The position numbers were made by a program, and so were the translations under genes. From positions 372,001-436,000 of the forward strand of contig CANLBJ010000001.1 in the NCBI GenBank assembly GCA_947488905.1: 64,000 bases of DNA. The letters are read 5' to 3'. This document shows, one piece after another, positions 28,875 through 37,590 of the stretch; the stretch's first letter is position 1; every line of letters starts with the position of its first letter. The DNA is from Ulvibacter algarum. GTDB lineage: Bacteria; Bacteroidota; Bacteroidia; Flavobacteriales; Flavobacteriaceae. Below the pieces are notes generated by a model. The model was given only the letters and a program-made list of their open reading frames with translations, was not told the origin of the DNA and made no database searches.

Positions 28875-29924
28875 ATGAGCCATTTTCATACGTTAACTGT
28901 TTCCGAAGTAAAAAAAGAAACCCCTAATGCAGTAGTGTTGTCCTTTGTGATTCCAGACCATTTAAAAGATGCCTTTGCTTTTACGGCGGGACAATATATC
29001 ACATTTAAACATACGCTAGACGGGCAAGAAGTGCGTCGTGCTTATTCTTTATGCAGTACGCCTGGAGGTAGTACAATACAGGTGGGGATAAAAAAAGTAG
29101 ATGGTGGTTCTTTTTCTGTATATGCTAATGATGTTTTAAAAGAAGGTGATGAGCTAGAAGTAATGATACCAGAAGGAAAATTTGTTTGTAAAACAGATAA
29201 AGACGCCTCAAACAATTATGCAGCTTTTGTAGCCGGTAGCGGAATCACACCCGTATTATCAATCATAAAAGCAGTGCTTAAAGACGAGCCTAACAGTAGG
29301 TTCTTGTTGGCTTTTGGTAACCAGTCTCAAAAAGAGACTATGTTTTATGACGAGTTAATGCAATTAATGCGTGACAGTAATGAGCGTCTTCAAATAGAAT
29401 GGGTATATAGTAGAGAGCGAGTAGAAGGAGCAAGACAAGGCAGAATTGATGGAGATATCGTTAATTATTTATTGAAGAATAAATTTGAATACACCACTTT
29501 TTCTAACTTCTATCTTTGCGGCCCAGAGCCAATGATTGATGCCGTATCTTCTACTTTAAAAGAGCAAGGAGTTAATGAAAAATTAATTCATTTTGAGCTT
29601 TTTACCTCTGCAGAAGAAGGCCTTTTATTAGAACCGCACGACGGAGATACAGAAATCACTATTTTACTAGATGACGAAGAGAAAACCTTCACAATGCCAC
29701 AAGATAAATCTATTCTTGATGCGGCACTAGGGGCAGATCTAGACGCACCATTTTCTTGTCAAGGAGGAATTTGCAGTACTTGTATTGCACGTGTAAAAGA
29801 AGGAAAAGCAGAAATGCGCAAAAACCAAATCTTAACAGACGGCGAGATTGCAGATGGTTTTATTCTTACCTGTCAAGCGCATCCTACAACGGCTAAGCTA
29901 GTTGTAGATTATGATGATGTCTAG
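28875..29924 (+). CDS. Ferredoxin reductase-type oxidoreductase (PaaE-like)
   Basis: 349 residues: FAD domain (RRAYSLCS), NAD(P)-binding domain (GSGITPVLSIIKAVL, LCGPEPMIDAV) and a C-terminal plant-type 2Fe-2S ferredoxin (CQGGICSTC plus a later Cys in LTCQAH). The architecture and sequence match the reductase component PaaE of phenylacetyl-CoA epoxidase. No other paa gene is nearby, so it may serve another oxygenase or a desaturase. Single gene. Confidence 0.88.
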   Translation: MSHFHTLTVSEVKKETPNAVVLSFVIPDHLKDAFAFTAGQYITFKHTLDGQEVRRAYSLCSTPGGSTIQVGIKKVDGGSFSVYANDVLKEGDELEVMIPEGKFVCKTDKDASNNYAAFVAGSGITPVLSIIKAVLKDEPNSRFLLAFGNQSQKETMFYDELMQLMRDSNERLQIEWVYSRERVEGARQGRIDGDIVNYLLKNKFEYTTFSNFYLCGPEPMIDAVSSTLKEQGVNEKLIHFELFTSAEEGLLLEPHDGDTEITILLDDEEKTFTMPQDKSILDAALGADLDAPFSCQGGICSTCIARVKEGKAEMRKNQILTDGEIADGFILTCQAHPTTAKLVVDYDDV

Positions 29925-29933
29925 ACAAATCGA

Positions 29934-29951
29934 TCCCGATAGCTATCGGGA
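29934..29951. repeat. Perfect 18-bp palindrome TCCCGATAGCTATCGGGA
   Basis: An exact palindrome just after the reductase stop codon. This sequence type recurs in flavobacterial intergenic regions and probably acts in transcription termination or as a small repeat. Confidence 0.7.
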
Positions 29952-30020
29952 CGAACTTGAAATCGAAAAATGAAAGCAGTGGTGTCTTTTTATTAGAATA
30001 AAATTTTAAAACATTCACTT

Positions 30021-30102
30021 GTCATGCTGAGCTTGTCGAAGCACAACAAAAAGACAAATTCTTATGAGGTAACAGTTTGCCCTTCGACAAGCTCAGGGTG
30101 AC
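30021..30102. terminator. Inverted pair of CTGAGCTTGTCGAAG elements (bidirectional terminator/repeat)
   Basis: 30021-30041 and 30082-30102 are complementary over 21 bp with two mismatches, core CTGAGCTTGTCGAAG. The pair lies between the convergent reductase and GT9 genes. This element is a common interspersed repeat of flavobacteria; here it can fold into one large hairpin. Confidence 0.7.
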
Positions 30103-30110
30103 TGTTATTA

Positions 30111-31142
30111 TTAAATAACTTCAAGAATTTTCTCAACGACAACCTCTGCAGGAATACTCTCCATGCAATTTTCATATTCTTCGGGATATTTATTCCCGTA
30201 TACAGAAGTAGGGATTAAAGGATATTTGTCACGGTTTGCGATAAGCTGATGCGCGTTGGGCTGGTTAAAAGGAACAAACCCTGCATAAGGATGCGTAACG
30301 CCCCAAAGTGTAATCACTTTTACATTATACATAGCGGCAAGATGCCCGTTGCCACTGTCCATAGAGAGCATTACATCTAAGTTTGAAATGAGTGTAAGCT
30401 CTTCTTCAAATGAGAGTTTGCCAACCATACTTGTTGCACTTTCATATGGTGCAGCAATATCCTCAAGAGTCTTTTTTTCTTTAGCACCCCCACCAAAAAG
30501 AAAGATTTTGTAATTACCCGTTTCATCCAGTTGGCTGATCACTTCTTTCATAAAAGGCAAAGGATATACTTTTCCTTTATGTGCTGCAAAAGGAGCAATA
30601 CCAATTAGTTTTTTAGAATGTTGCCCAATAATATCGTGTAATGCTGGCGTAAGTTTTTTGCGCTCAGGATAGGTGTGATTTGTTAAGTCTATAGGCAAGC
30701 CTAACTTTGCAAACACATCTGCATAGCGTTGATGTGTTGTTTTGAGTTGGTTTATATTTTTACCATTGGCTTGCACCAGTTGTTTCTTTTCATCTCTGCC
30801 TTTATCAACTTTTTTAGTTTTGATACCGGAAAGACTTAAATAGCAACCTATAATTTTTGAGCGTAAGACATTATGTAAGTCAGCAACCGCATCTATGCCT
30901 TGTTTTTTAGCTTGCTTTGCCAGTGTTATAAGTCCAAAGTTTTTGTGCTCACCATAAACGTCTGCTGCAATACAAGCGGTGCGAGGCAACTCATTAAACA
31001 ACGTGACAAAAAATGGCTTAGTAATTACCGTTAGCTTTATGTCTGGATATGTTTGCAACAGCGTTCTTAATACAGGGACAGCCATAGCAGCGTCTCCCAT
31101 TGCAGAAAGTCTAATTACTAATATGTGATTGGGCTTTTTCAA
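30111..31142 (-). CDS. Glycosyltransferase family 9 (heptosyltransferase-like)
   Basis: 343 residues, two Rossmann-like halves. The N-terminus ILVIRLSAMGDAAMAVPVLR and the C-terminal SMDSGNGHLAAMYNVKVITLWG are hallmark ADP-heptose:LPS transferase motifs. It should add a sugar to the lipopolysaccharide core. It starts 2 bp after the DUF4254 gene, a pair often found together in Bacteroidota. Confidence 0.9.
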   Translation of the reverse strand: MKKPNHILVIRLSAMGDAAMAVPVLRTLLQTYPDIKLTVITKPFFVTLFNELPRTACIAADVYGEHKNFGLITLAKQAKKQGIDAVADLHNVLRSKIIGCYLSLSGIKTKKVDKGRDEKKQLVQANGKNINQLKTTHQRYADVFAKLGLPIDLTNHTYPERKKLTPALHDIIGQHSKKLIGIAPFAAHKGKVYPLPFMKEVISQLDETGNYKIFLFGGGAKEKKTLEDIAAPYESATSMVGKLSFEEELTLISNLDVMLSMDSGNGHLAAMYNVKVITLWGVTHPYAGFVPFNQPNAHQLIANRDKYPLIPTSVYGNKYPEEYENCMESIPAEVVVEKILEVI

Positions 31143-31144
31143 AC

Positions 31145-31759
31145 CTATTTTTTCTCACCTCTAAGTACAGGGTTTAACTCATCATCATTATACATCTTCA
31201 TTTGCTTATATACTTTCATATACTTAACACCTGTAGATATGTCTTCAAGTAGTTGATCAATAGCAGTACTTAAATCTACGCGTTGTTCTAGTAGTGTGTC
31301 TAGCTTTATTTGACAAGCTGCTCTGTGTTCTGTACTTGCAGTTACTCTAGTAGCCTCCTCGTTCATGTGATACACTTTTAAAGCAAGAATAGAAAGTCTA
31401 TCTACACCCCAAGCTGGGCTTTCTGTGTTTATTCTTGCGTCTTTAGCGACAGAAACATCTTTGTATTTTTCTAAAAAATAGCTATCAATATACTCTACCA
31501 TATCAGTACGATCTTGGTTAGAGGCGTCAATCTTACGCTTTAATGTAAGTGCGCTTACTGGGTCTATATTAGGATCTCTAATAATATCTTCATAATGCCA
31601 TTGTACGGTATCAATCCAACATTTTCTGTATAACAGATGCTCTAGCAGGTTTTCTTCTTTATTGTAAGGGTTAGAAAACTCTTGCGCAACATCATCTATG
31701 TGGTGGTACTTTACAATAGTTTCTATAAAAATTTTGTTTGCTAGTGTTGTAAATGTCAT
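31145..31759 (-). CDS. DUF4254 protein
   Basis: 204 residues, helical and soluble. The segments LWHYEDIIRDP-like (VQWHYEDIIRDPNIDP), NQDRTDMVEYID and GVDRLSILALKVYHM identify the DUF4254 family. The function is unknown, but these genes are regularly paired with GT9 heptosyltransferases, so a link to LPS assembly is likely. It starts 6 bp after the methyltransferase gene. Confidence 0.82.
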   Translation of the reverse strand: MTFTTLANKIFIETIVKYHHIDDVAQEFSNPYNKEENLLEHLLYRKCWIDTVQWHYEDIIRDPNIDPVSALTLKRKIDASNQDRTDMVEYIDSYFLEKYKDVSVAKDARINTESPAWGVDRLSILALKVYHMNEEATRVTASTEHRAACQIKLDTLLEQRVDLSTAIDQLLEDISTGVKYMKVYKQMKMYNDDELNPVLRGEKK

Positions 31760-31765
31760 AGTATT

Positions 31766-32785
31766 TTATTTTTTTTCTAAAATGTGCAGATACTCAAACG
31801 TGCTATCTGCTTTATGGTTTCTGTTTTCTGTTTTGTCTGCTTTAAAGCGACGGTACTTTTTGGTTTCTAGTTGATAATGACCGTGTGCAGACATTACTTT
31901 TTCTACATCATCTTGCGACATTAAACCTTCATTATTGTAACTTAAAAAGATGTATTTAAATTGTGCATCTGCTATTAACTGTGAGAAAGAATCTAACACT
32001 TCATTTTTTCTGCAATAAGCACTTTTATAATATGCTCTTAAGCCTGTTTTACCCTTAGGTACAAAGGTATCATATTTTGCAATAGTGGTAAGTAAATGAT
32101 AGTTAGCACCGTATTGCCGTGCATTATATGGAGGGTCAAGGTAAACAATGTCACCAGCAATCTTTTTTATAAGCTGGTTGCTATCTTCTTGAAAGATTTC
32201 GTTTTTCTGAAACTTTAAATACTCACCATCTCCCTCATTTTTAGAAACCATAGGCACAAGATGCAATGGTTTTTGCGCGCTCGTTTTTAATTTTTTTAAG
32301 TATGCACCGTAGACAGAAGCCGTATTAGCCACCTTGTCTGCGCACTCAATAAGAGATGCTAAAAGATGAAAGTATAATGAATCTGATATTTCCGAAGCGA
32401 TCTTCCAAGCCTCAATCTGACTTCTTATAGCGTCTATCTTCTCTCCGTTTTCTTTGCTAAAATATAATCTGTCTGCGCTACCACCTTCTGCGTAATGCTT
32501 AGATATAAAGCCTTTTTTTGGTGGTAAATTATTTAATATTTCAAAATATGATGCAGCATCTTTATTTTGATAAGGTTGTAAATAATTTTTATTGAGTACA
32601 TAGCTGTAATACTCCACGTCGTTTGCAGTCACAGATTTTACAAGAGGCGCAAAGGTTCTGCCTACAATACCTGTACCTGCAAAAATATCTGCTACTGTTT
32701 TTGTAGAGAGATCTTTACCCACTACATCTTGTACGGTGTTTAGAATAAAAGATGAAAGACTGTTTTTGCTACCTATGTAATTCAT
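31766..32785 (-). CDS. D12-class DNA adenine N6-methyltransferase (type II R-M)
   Basis: 339 residues. The order of motifs is that of Dam/D12 enzymes: N-terminal NYIGSKNSLSSFI (motif X), SAM-binding DIFAGTGIVGR (motif I) and the catalytic DPPYNARQYG (motif IV). It should methylate adenine in an unknown DNA sequence. Its start overlaps by 4 bp the end of the 214-residue gene before it, the arrangement of a restriction-modification pair. The GT9/DUF4254 genes follow on the same strand. Confidence 0.88.
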   Translation of the reverse strand: MNYIGSKNSLSSFILNTVQDVVGKDLSTKTVADIFAGTGIVGRTFAPLVKSVTANDVEYYSYVLNKNYLQPYQNKDAASYFEILNNLPPKKGFISKHYAEGGSADRLYFSKENGEKIDAIRSQIEAWKIASEISDSLYFHLLASLIECADKVANTASVYGAYLKKLKTSAQKPLHLVPMVSKNEGDGEYLKFQKNEIFQEDSNQLIKKIAGDIVYLDPPYNARQYGANYHLLTTIAKYDTFVPKGKTGLRAYYKSAYCRKNEVLDSFSQLIADAQFKYIFLSYNNEGLMSQDDVEKVMSAHGHYQLETKKYRRFKADKTENRNHKADSTFEYLHILEKK

Positions 32786-33426
32786 TGTTGTACCCAGATA
32801 ATATCGCTGAGGGCTTGTTTGTTTTCTGCAAAAATAACCTTTTGAAGTTGGTCTTCATGATAGGCACTAACATAATTTTTTATAGCAGTTTTAATTAACG
32901 AAAGCCTAGCCTTCATCTTCCAGTGATTTCCGTTTATATCGTGAACAATAACAAAGAGTCTATTTTTTAAATGAAAACGCTGCTCTCCACTTTGATGCTC
33001 ATAGAGCCAAGTGATTAACTCTTTTTCATTACTTTTTGCGTAGTTAATATCGTGACCAAAACCTTTAGGGAAAATAGACGTTTTGTGGTCAAAAGGAGTT
33101 TGTTTAATAAAAAAATCTTTTTCACGGTCTCTACTATTTACTGCAGGTGTGATGCCTTCTATTTCTGTAAAGAGCTGTTCTACAGCCATAGCGCTCCAGA
33201 AGTTGTACCACCGGTTGCTTGCATAATAAAACAATTCGTGTTTATCTAGTTTATGGTCTATAACTGTTTTTGCCATTTTTGGGATAAGATCTGCCCAGTT
33301 TTGGGTTTTGTAGATATAAGAGGTATAAGAGTCCCAAAGGTTATTTTGTTTACGACGCCACACATACTTATAATCCCAACGGTATTTGAGTTGTTCTTCT
33401 ATGTGTGCGAGGTCTAAGTTTTTCAA
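32782..33426 (-). CDS. Putative type II restriction endonuclease partner
   Basis: 214 residues, soluble, rich in Trp, Tyr and Lys. The segment EKDFFIKQTPFDHKTSIFP resembles a PD-(D/E)XK core (Asp ... Asp-His-Lys), preceded by ITPAVNSRDR. It overlaps the methyltransferase start by 4 bp. I do not recognise a named enzyme. The endonuclease role rests on the motif and the pairing, so it is a hypothesis; the recognition site is unknown. Confidence 0.6.
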   Translation of the reverse strand: MKNLDLAHIEEQLKYRWDYKYVWRRKQNNLWDSYTSYIYKTQNWADLIPKMAKTVIDHKLDKHELFYYASNRWYNFWSAMAVEQLFTEIEGITPAVNSRDREKDFFIKQTPFDHKTSIFPKGFGHDINYAKSNEKELITWLYEHQSGEQRFHLKNRLFVIVHDINGNHWKMKARLSLIKTAIKNYVSAYHEDQLQKVIFAENKQALSDIIWVQQ

Positions 33427-33606
33427 ACTGAAGTTTTTTTAAGCTAGTTGCTTTCTAGCGAAAATTAGTCATTTTTTAATCAAATGACCGCTTTTTTGAG
33501 TTGGATAACTTCTTTACGGAAGAAAAATAGATGAAATCTACTCGCTTGAGGATAAGAGAAATGGAATAATGAAAGTGCTTTTTGCGAACAATTTTTTTTT
33601 AAATCA

Positions 33607-34554
33607 CTACATTATTAAAAGCACTACAGAGATAATCACTATAAGCCACATTAATAGCTCTTTAAACCAAAAATCAAATGGTTCTACGGGTCCAGCACCT
33701 TCGTTTTTTTCAATATAGTTTGCAGATATAATTGCTAAAGGAAATAATGGTAACAGTAATTCTGCCCCAGTTTTTATATCGCCAAGCACTGCTATAAAAA
33801 TTGTAGTCACTAAACTGATACCTATAAGCCAAGCATTAGATCGCTCTTTTTTAGGTAATGCCGGTATTCTAGCCAATCGCATACTTCCCATCCATAAAAT
33901 GAAAAGCCCAATAAGTAATGAACTGATTAAAATGCCTAAATGATTATACCCACCAAAATTAAAAGAGCTAATGCCCCGTTGCATAAAAAACCAATCAAAA
34001 CTGTTGTCAATTAAGTAGTGATAAGTGGTTTTTAGGATAAATACAATTAAAACTCCCACGATAGGGATGATAAAAAAACGAGTTTCTAATGTAGTATTCC
34101 ATAAAATGGCGAAAAAAAGAACAATAAAAAACAGCCAGCACCAAGGAAAAAAGAGACCAGCAATAGCGATGTAAACAGCAGCGTCAAAAATCTTTTTTTC
34201 TATGTTTTTTTCAGATTTTAAGGATAGAAATCTACGGCTGGCGAGCATTAAAAAAAGGGTTGCCCATATAATATTTGGGCTCTCATAAATCATAGGTAAC
34301 TGAATGATAAAGAGTGTAAAAATCAGTATCCCGAAGGTGTTTTGTCCTGTGAGATTATTCTTTCTTATTACAAAATCTAACAGCAATAACCCAAACACCA
34401 ACAAAAGAAAAAGACCAGACGCTATTAAAATTTCCGAAGAGCTTGAAAACGGTATTAACCCTTTAAATAAGGCAGATAAAAACCCTACAAAAAGCACGAT
34501 GCTTAACAGTACATAATTTATTGGGTTAGATTTACCGAAAAAGCTTGTGAGCAT
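33607..34554 (-). CDS. Integral membrane protein (DUF6427-like)
   Basis: 315 residues with about nine hydrophobic helices, no signal peptidase site. It begins MLTSFFGKSNPINYVLL. The pattern matches a flavobacterial family of multi-spanning membrane proteins (DUF6427) with no known function. It is divergent from the 88-residue gene at 34596, with which it is commonly neighbouring. A copy of the ATTTCCGAAG motif lies inside it at 34430-34439. Confidence 0.65.
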   Translation of the reverse strand: MLTSFFGKSNPINYVLLSIVLFVGFLSALFKGLIPFSSSSEILIASGLFLLLVFGLLLLDFVIRKNNLTGQNTFGILIFTLFIIQLPMIYESPNIIWATLFLMLASRRFLSLKSEKNIEKKIFDAAVYIAIAGLFFPWCWLFFIVLFFAILWNTTLETRFFIIPIVGVLIVFILKTTYHYLIDNSFDWFFMQRGISSFNFGGYNHLGILISSLLIGLFILWMGSMRLARIPALPKKERSNAWLIGISLVTTIFIAVLGDIKTGAELLLPLFPLAIISANYIEKNEGAGPVEPFDFWFKELLMWLIVIISVVLLIM

Positions 34555-34577
34555 ACGAGGTTATTTTTTTACTTTTG
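34545..34577 (+). promoter_or_regulatory. Promoter of the 34596 gene
   Basis: TTG (34545-34547), 22 bp, TACTTTTG (34570-34577): a full match to the Bacteroidota consensus. The expected start site lies about 14 nt before the ATG at 34596. Confidence 0.6.
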
Positions 34578-34595
34578 TAAAATAAATTTAAAGAT

Positions 34596-34862
34596 ATGGC
34601 TTTAACAGACGTTTATTCTGCAATTGAAGATTTTACATTAAATGTATTATTTGCACCCCTTGACGCATTGCGTGCGCTAGAATTAGAATCTTGGTTCTCT
34701 GCAAACGCGCTTAACTGGTTTTTTATGGCCATTTGTATTGCAGCATTTGTTTACTGGATGTTACAACTTAAAGGCTTTAATGAAAATAATGAAGAAGACA
34801 GAACTTCTACTTCACACTCCTTTTTAGGAGGTGATAAGTACCACAAAGGTTACAAAGGCTAA
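34596..34862 (+). CDS. Small membrane protein (DUF6341-like)
   Basis: 88 residues with one hydrophobic segment (WFFMAICIAAFVYWMLQL) and a charged tail ending in GGDKYHKGYKG. It belongs to a flavobacterial family often misannotated as uracil phosphoribosyltransferase; no such domain is present. Its TAA (34860-34862) overlaps the purD TAG (34861-34859), so the convergent genes share stop-codon bases. Confidence 0.75.
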   Translation: MALTDVYSAIEDFTLNVLFAPLDALRALELESWFSANALNWFFMAICIAAFVYWMLQLKGFNENNEEDRTSTSHSFLGGDKYHKGYKG

Positions 34863-36127
34863 AGATCAAAACCGATATCGGTTCTATAATACATCCTATC
34901 AAAAGTGATTTTTTCACAACTTTGGTAGGATTTTTTAATGGCTTTTTTATAGTCTTCATCTAGTGATGTCACAGCAATCACACGCCCTCCGTTAGTAACA
35001 ACATCATCTCCGTCTAGTTTTGTGCCCGCGTGAAAAACGATAGAGTCTACTACGTTCTCTACGCCTGTAATTTTCTTTCCTTTATCATACGCTTCTGGAT
35101 AACCACCAGAAACTAGCATTACTGTTGCAGCACTTCTTGGGTCAATCTCTATAGGCATAATATCTAGATTTTGCTCATAGGTAGCTTCCATAAGATCTAC
35201 AAAATCTGTTTTAATTCTTGGTAATACAACCTCTGTTTCTGGGTCACCCATACGCACATTGTATTCTATTACCAGGGGTTCGTCGCCTACTTTAATAATA
35301 CCAATAAACACAAAACCTTTGTAGTCTATTTCTTCTTTTTTAAGACCGTCTACCGTTGGTTTTACAATACGTTCTTCTATTTTTTGCATCAATGTTGCAT
35401 CTGCAAATGGAACAGGAGAGATAGCTCCCATACCGCCCGTATTTAAACCTTTATCGCCTTCACCTATGCGCTTATAGTCTTTTGCTGTTGGTAAAACTTT
35501 ATAGTTTTTACCGTCTGTTAAAACAAAAACACTGAGCTCAATACCGTCAAGAAACTCTTCTATAACGACAGTTGTACTAGCACCACCAAACTTGCCGCCT
35601 AACATTGCTTCAAGTTCTTCTTTTGCTTCGGAAATATCTTCTATAATTAACACTCCTTTTCCAGCTGCTAAGCCGTCTGCCTTTAAAACGTAGGGAGGAG
35701 ATAGCGTTTCTAAAAACGATTTTCCAGCCTCTAAACTTTCCGAAGTGAAACTTGCATAAGCTGCCGTTGGTATGTTGTGCGCCATCATAAACTCTTTTGC
35801 ACGTTCTTTACTGCCCTCAAGTAATGCACCTCTTTTTGAAGGTCCAATAATCTTTACTTTTTTAAGACTATGAGTTTCTGCAAAATAGTTTGTTATGCCT
35901 TGAACTAATGGGTCTTCTGGGCCTACTATTACCATCTCAATATCATTATCTACCACACATTTTTCTATAGCGCTAAAATCTGTAACAGATAATGCAACAT
36001 TAGTGGCAAAGGCAGCTGTACCTGCATTACCAGGTGCTACAAATAGGTTTTTACAACGTTCGCTTTTTGCTAATTGGTGTGCAAAAGTATGTTCGCGACC
36101 TCCAGATCCTAATACAAGAATGTTCAT
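34859..36127 (-). CDS. purD: Phosphoribosylamine-glycine ligase
   Basis: 422 residues from the ATG at 36127. A longer frame opens at 36235, but its extra 36 residues are unlike the family and a -7 box TATTTTTG (36159-36152) lies inside that extension. The second step of purine synthesis. ATP-grasp enzyme: NILVLGSGGREHTFA at the N-terminus, KADGLAAGKGVL, the NTGGMGAISP loop and EYNVRMGDPETEVVL with metal-binding Glu/Asn. Motifs are complete. Confidence 0.95.
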   Translation of the reverse strand: MNILVLGSGGREHTFAHQLAKSERCKNLFVAPGNAGTAAFATNVALSVTDFSAIEKCVVDNDIEMVIVGPEDPLVQGITNYFAETHSLKKVKIIGPSKRGALLEGSKERAKEFMMAHNIPTAAYASFTSESLEAGKSFLETLSPPYVLKADGLAAGKGVLIIEDISEAKEELEAMLGGKFGGASTTVVIEEFLDGIELSVFVLTDGKNYKVLPTAKDYKRIGEGDKGLNTGGMGAISPVPFADATLMQKIEERIVKPTVDGLKKEEIDYKGFVFIGIIKVGDEPLVIEYNVRMGDPETEVVLPRIKTDFVDLMEATYEQNLDIMPIEIDPRSAATVMLVSGGYPEAYDKGKKITGVENVVDSIVFHAGTKLDGDDVVTNGGRVIAVTSLDEDYKKAIKKSYQSCEKITFDRMYYRTDIGFDL

Positions 36128-36384
36128 AGTTATTGAGTTTAATTGAGGGTGCAAAAATAAGAGAAATTTTGGGGAGTTGAGAGTTGAGAGCAGGAAGTTT
36201 TTAATTGATAACAATGTCTTTTTGAGTGCAGTCAAAACGCTTGTTGTCGCTTAAGGTTAAATTATAGTATTGTATTGGAAAAGTGATTGTTAGGCAATTG
36301 TGGTGCATACAAGTCTTAGATCTCGGCTTATTATTGTTGGAACCGAAATATTCAAGCCGTTAGTAATGATAATATCAAAGATTG

Positions 36385-37485
36385 TTAGACCAACTGAAAC
36401 AACTTGCCTGGCAATGGCCTAATAACCCCTTTTAATTCCATATTTAATAATACTGTAGCCGCCTTATAGGTAGGTATTTGACACTCTATAGCTATAATGT
36501 CTAGTAGCTCTTTGTCTTTACCTTTTAAATAATTGAAGACTATTTTTTCTTCTGCTGTGAGTTCTACAAACAAGGATGTCTGTTGTGGCTTCTTATCTTT
36601 TACTTGCCATCCTAAATGAAAGATGATGTCTTCTGCTCCTGTAATAAGATGTGCTTGGTTAGATTTTATGAGTGCGTTGCATCCTTGGCTTTGAGAGTCA
36701 AAAGCGCGGCCAGGTGCTGCAAAAACTTCACGACTATAGCTATTAGCAATGTCTGCTGTTACTAAGCTCCCTCCCTTGTCTGCAGATTCTATAACAATTG
36801 TGGCTTCGCTCATACCTGCGATAATGCGGTTTCTTTTTAAAAAGTTTGATCTGTCAAAGGCATCAGTACTCCAGAACTCTGAGATAAAACCTCCGTTTGC
36901 TTCTACTTGAGAGACATATTTTTTATGCACTTTAGGGTAAACTTGGTTAAGACCGTGAGCAAAACAACCTATGGTTTGTAAATTATTTGCAATAGCAGCT
37001 TTATGCGCTGTGATATCCACGCCATAGGCAAACCCAGAAACGATAACGGGATTTAATGGCGCTAACTCTTCTATAAGTTTCTCACAAAAATGAACGCCGT
37101 AGCTTGTTACTTTTCTAGTACCAACGATAGATATTATTTTTTTTCCAGCAAGGTCAATGTTTCCTGCTTGAAAAAACAAAATAGGTCCGTCAAGACAATG
37201 CTTTAATCTATCTGGGTAGTTTTTATCTTTAAAATAAGTGACATCAATCTTATTGTCTTTAATAAATCTTATCTCTGCGTCTGCATCATCTAACCATTGT
37301 TTATTGTCTAATGCTTTTAATTTAAAGCCACCTATACCATCTATTTTGAGAAGATTTTCTTTTTTTTCATTAAAAATACCTTCTGCAGAACCAACGTGAT
37401 GTAATAATTTTTTTGCTGAAGTATCACCTAAATTTGGGACGCGTTGTAGCGCTAACATGTATTGTAATTCTTTGTCTGTAAGCAT
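36385..37485 (-). CDS. dprA: DNA-processing protein DprA
   Basis: 366 residues from the ATG at 37485 (MLTDKELQYMLALQ). The open frame extends to 37563, but that extension overlaps the divergent gene's upstream region and lacks similarity. DprA protects incoming single-stranded DNA and loads RecA during transformation. An N-terminal HhH/SAM-like part (VPNLGDTSAKKLL) is followed by the Rossmann domain with GTRKVTSYG and SGFAYGVDITAH, then a small winged-helix C-terminus. Divergent from the HU/SPOR gene. Confidence 0.93.
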   Translation of the reverse strand: MLTDKELQYMLALQRVPNLGDTSAKKLLHHVGSAEGIFNEKKENLLKIDGIGGFKLKALDNKQWLDDADAEIRFIKDNKIDVTYFKDKNYPDRLKHCLDGPILFFQAGNIDLAGKKIISIVGTRKVTSYGVHFCEKLIEELAPLNPVIVSGFAYGVDITAHKAAIANNLQTIGCFAHGLNQVYPKVHKKYVSQVEANGGFISEFWSTDAFDRSNFLKRNRIIAGMSEATIVIESADKGGSLVTADIANSYSREVFAAPGRAFDSQSQGCNALIKSNQAHLITGAEDIIFHLGWQVKDKKPQQTSLFVELTAEEKIVFNYLKGKDKELLDIIAIECQIPTYKAATVLLNMELKGVIRPLPGKLFQLV

Positions 37486-37590
37486 AGAAGCTAAAAGTAG
37501 GGCTTTTATCTGAGATTTTTTTTCTTGTTTGTTGATAAAACGAGAGCCAACAACCTTGGTCAAGATAAAATAAAATATATATTTGTCTCA

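Noticed and set aside
29517-29525. TATCTTTG inside the reductase gene
   Set aside because: It is in the middle of a coding sequence with no start codon or gene following; chance match.
36128-36235. 36-residue N-terminal extension of purD
   Set aside because: Not similar to the family, and the -7 box TATTTTTG (36159-36152) lies within it.
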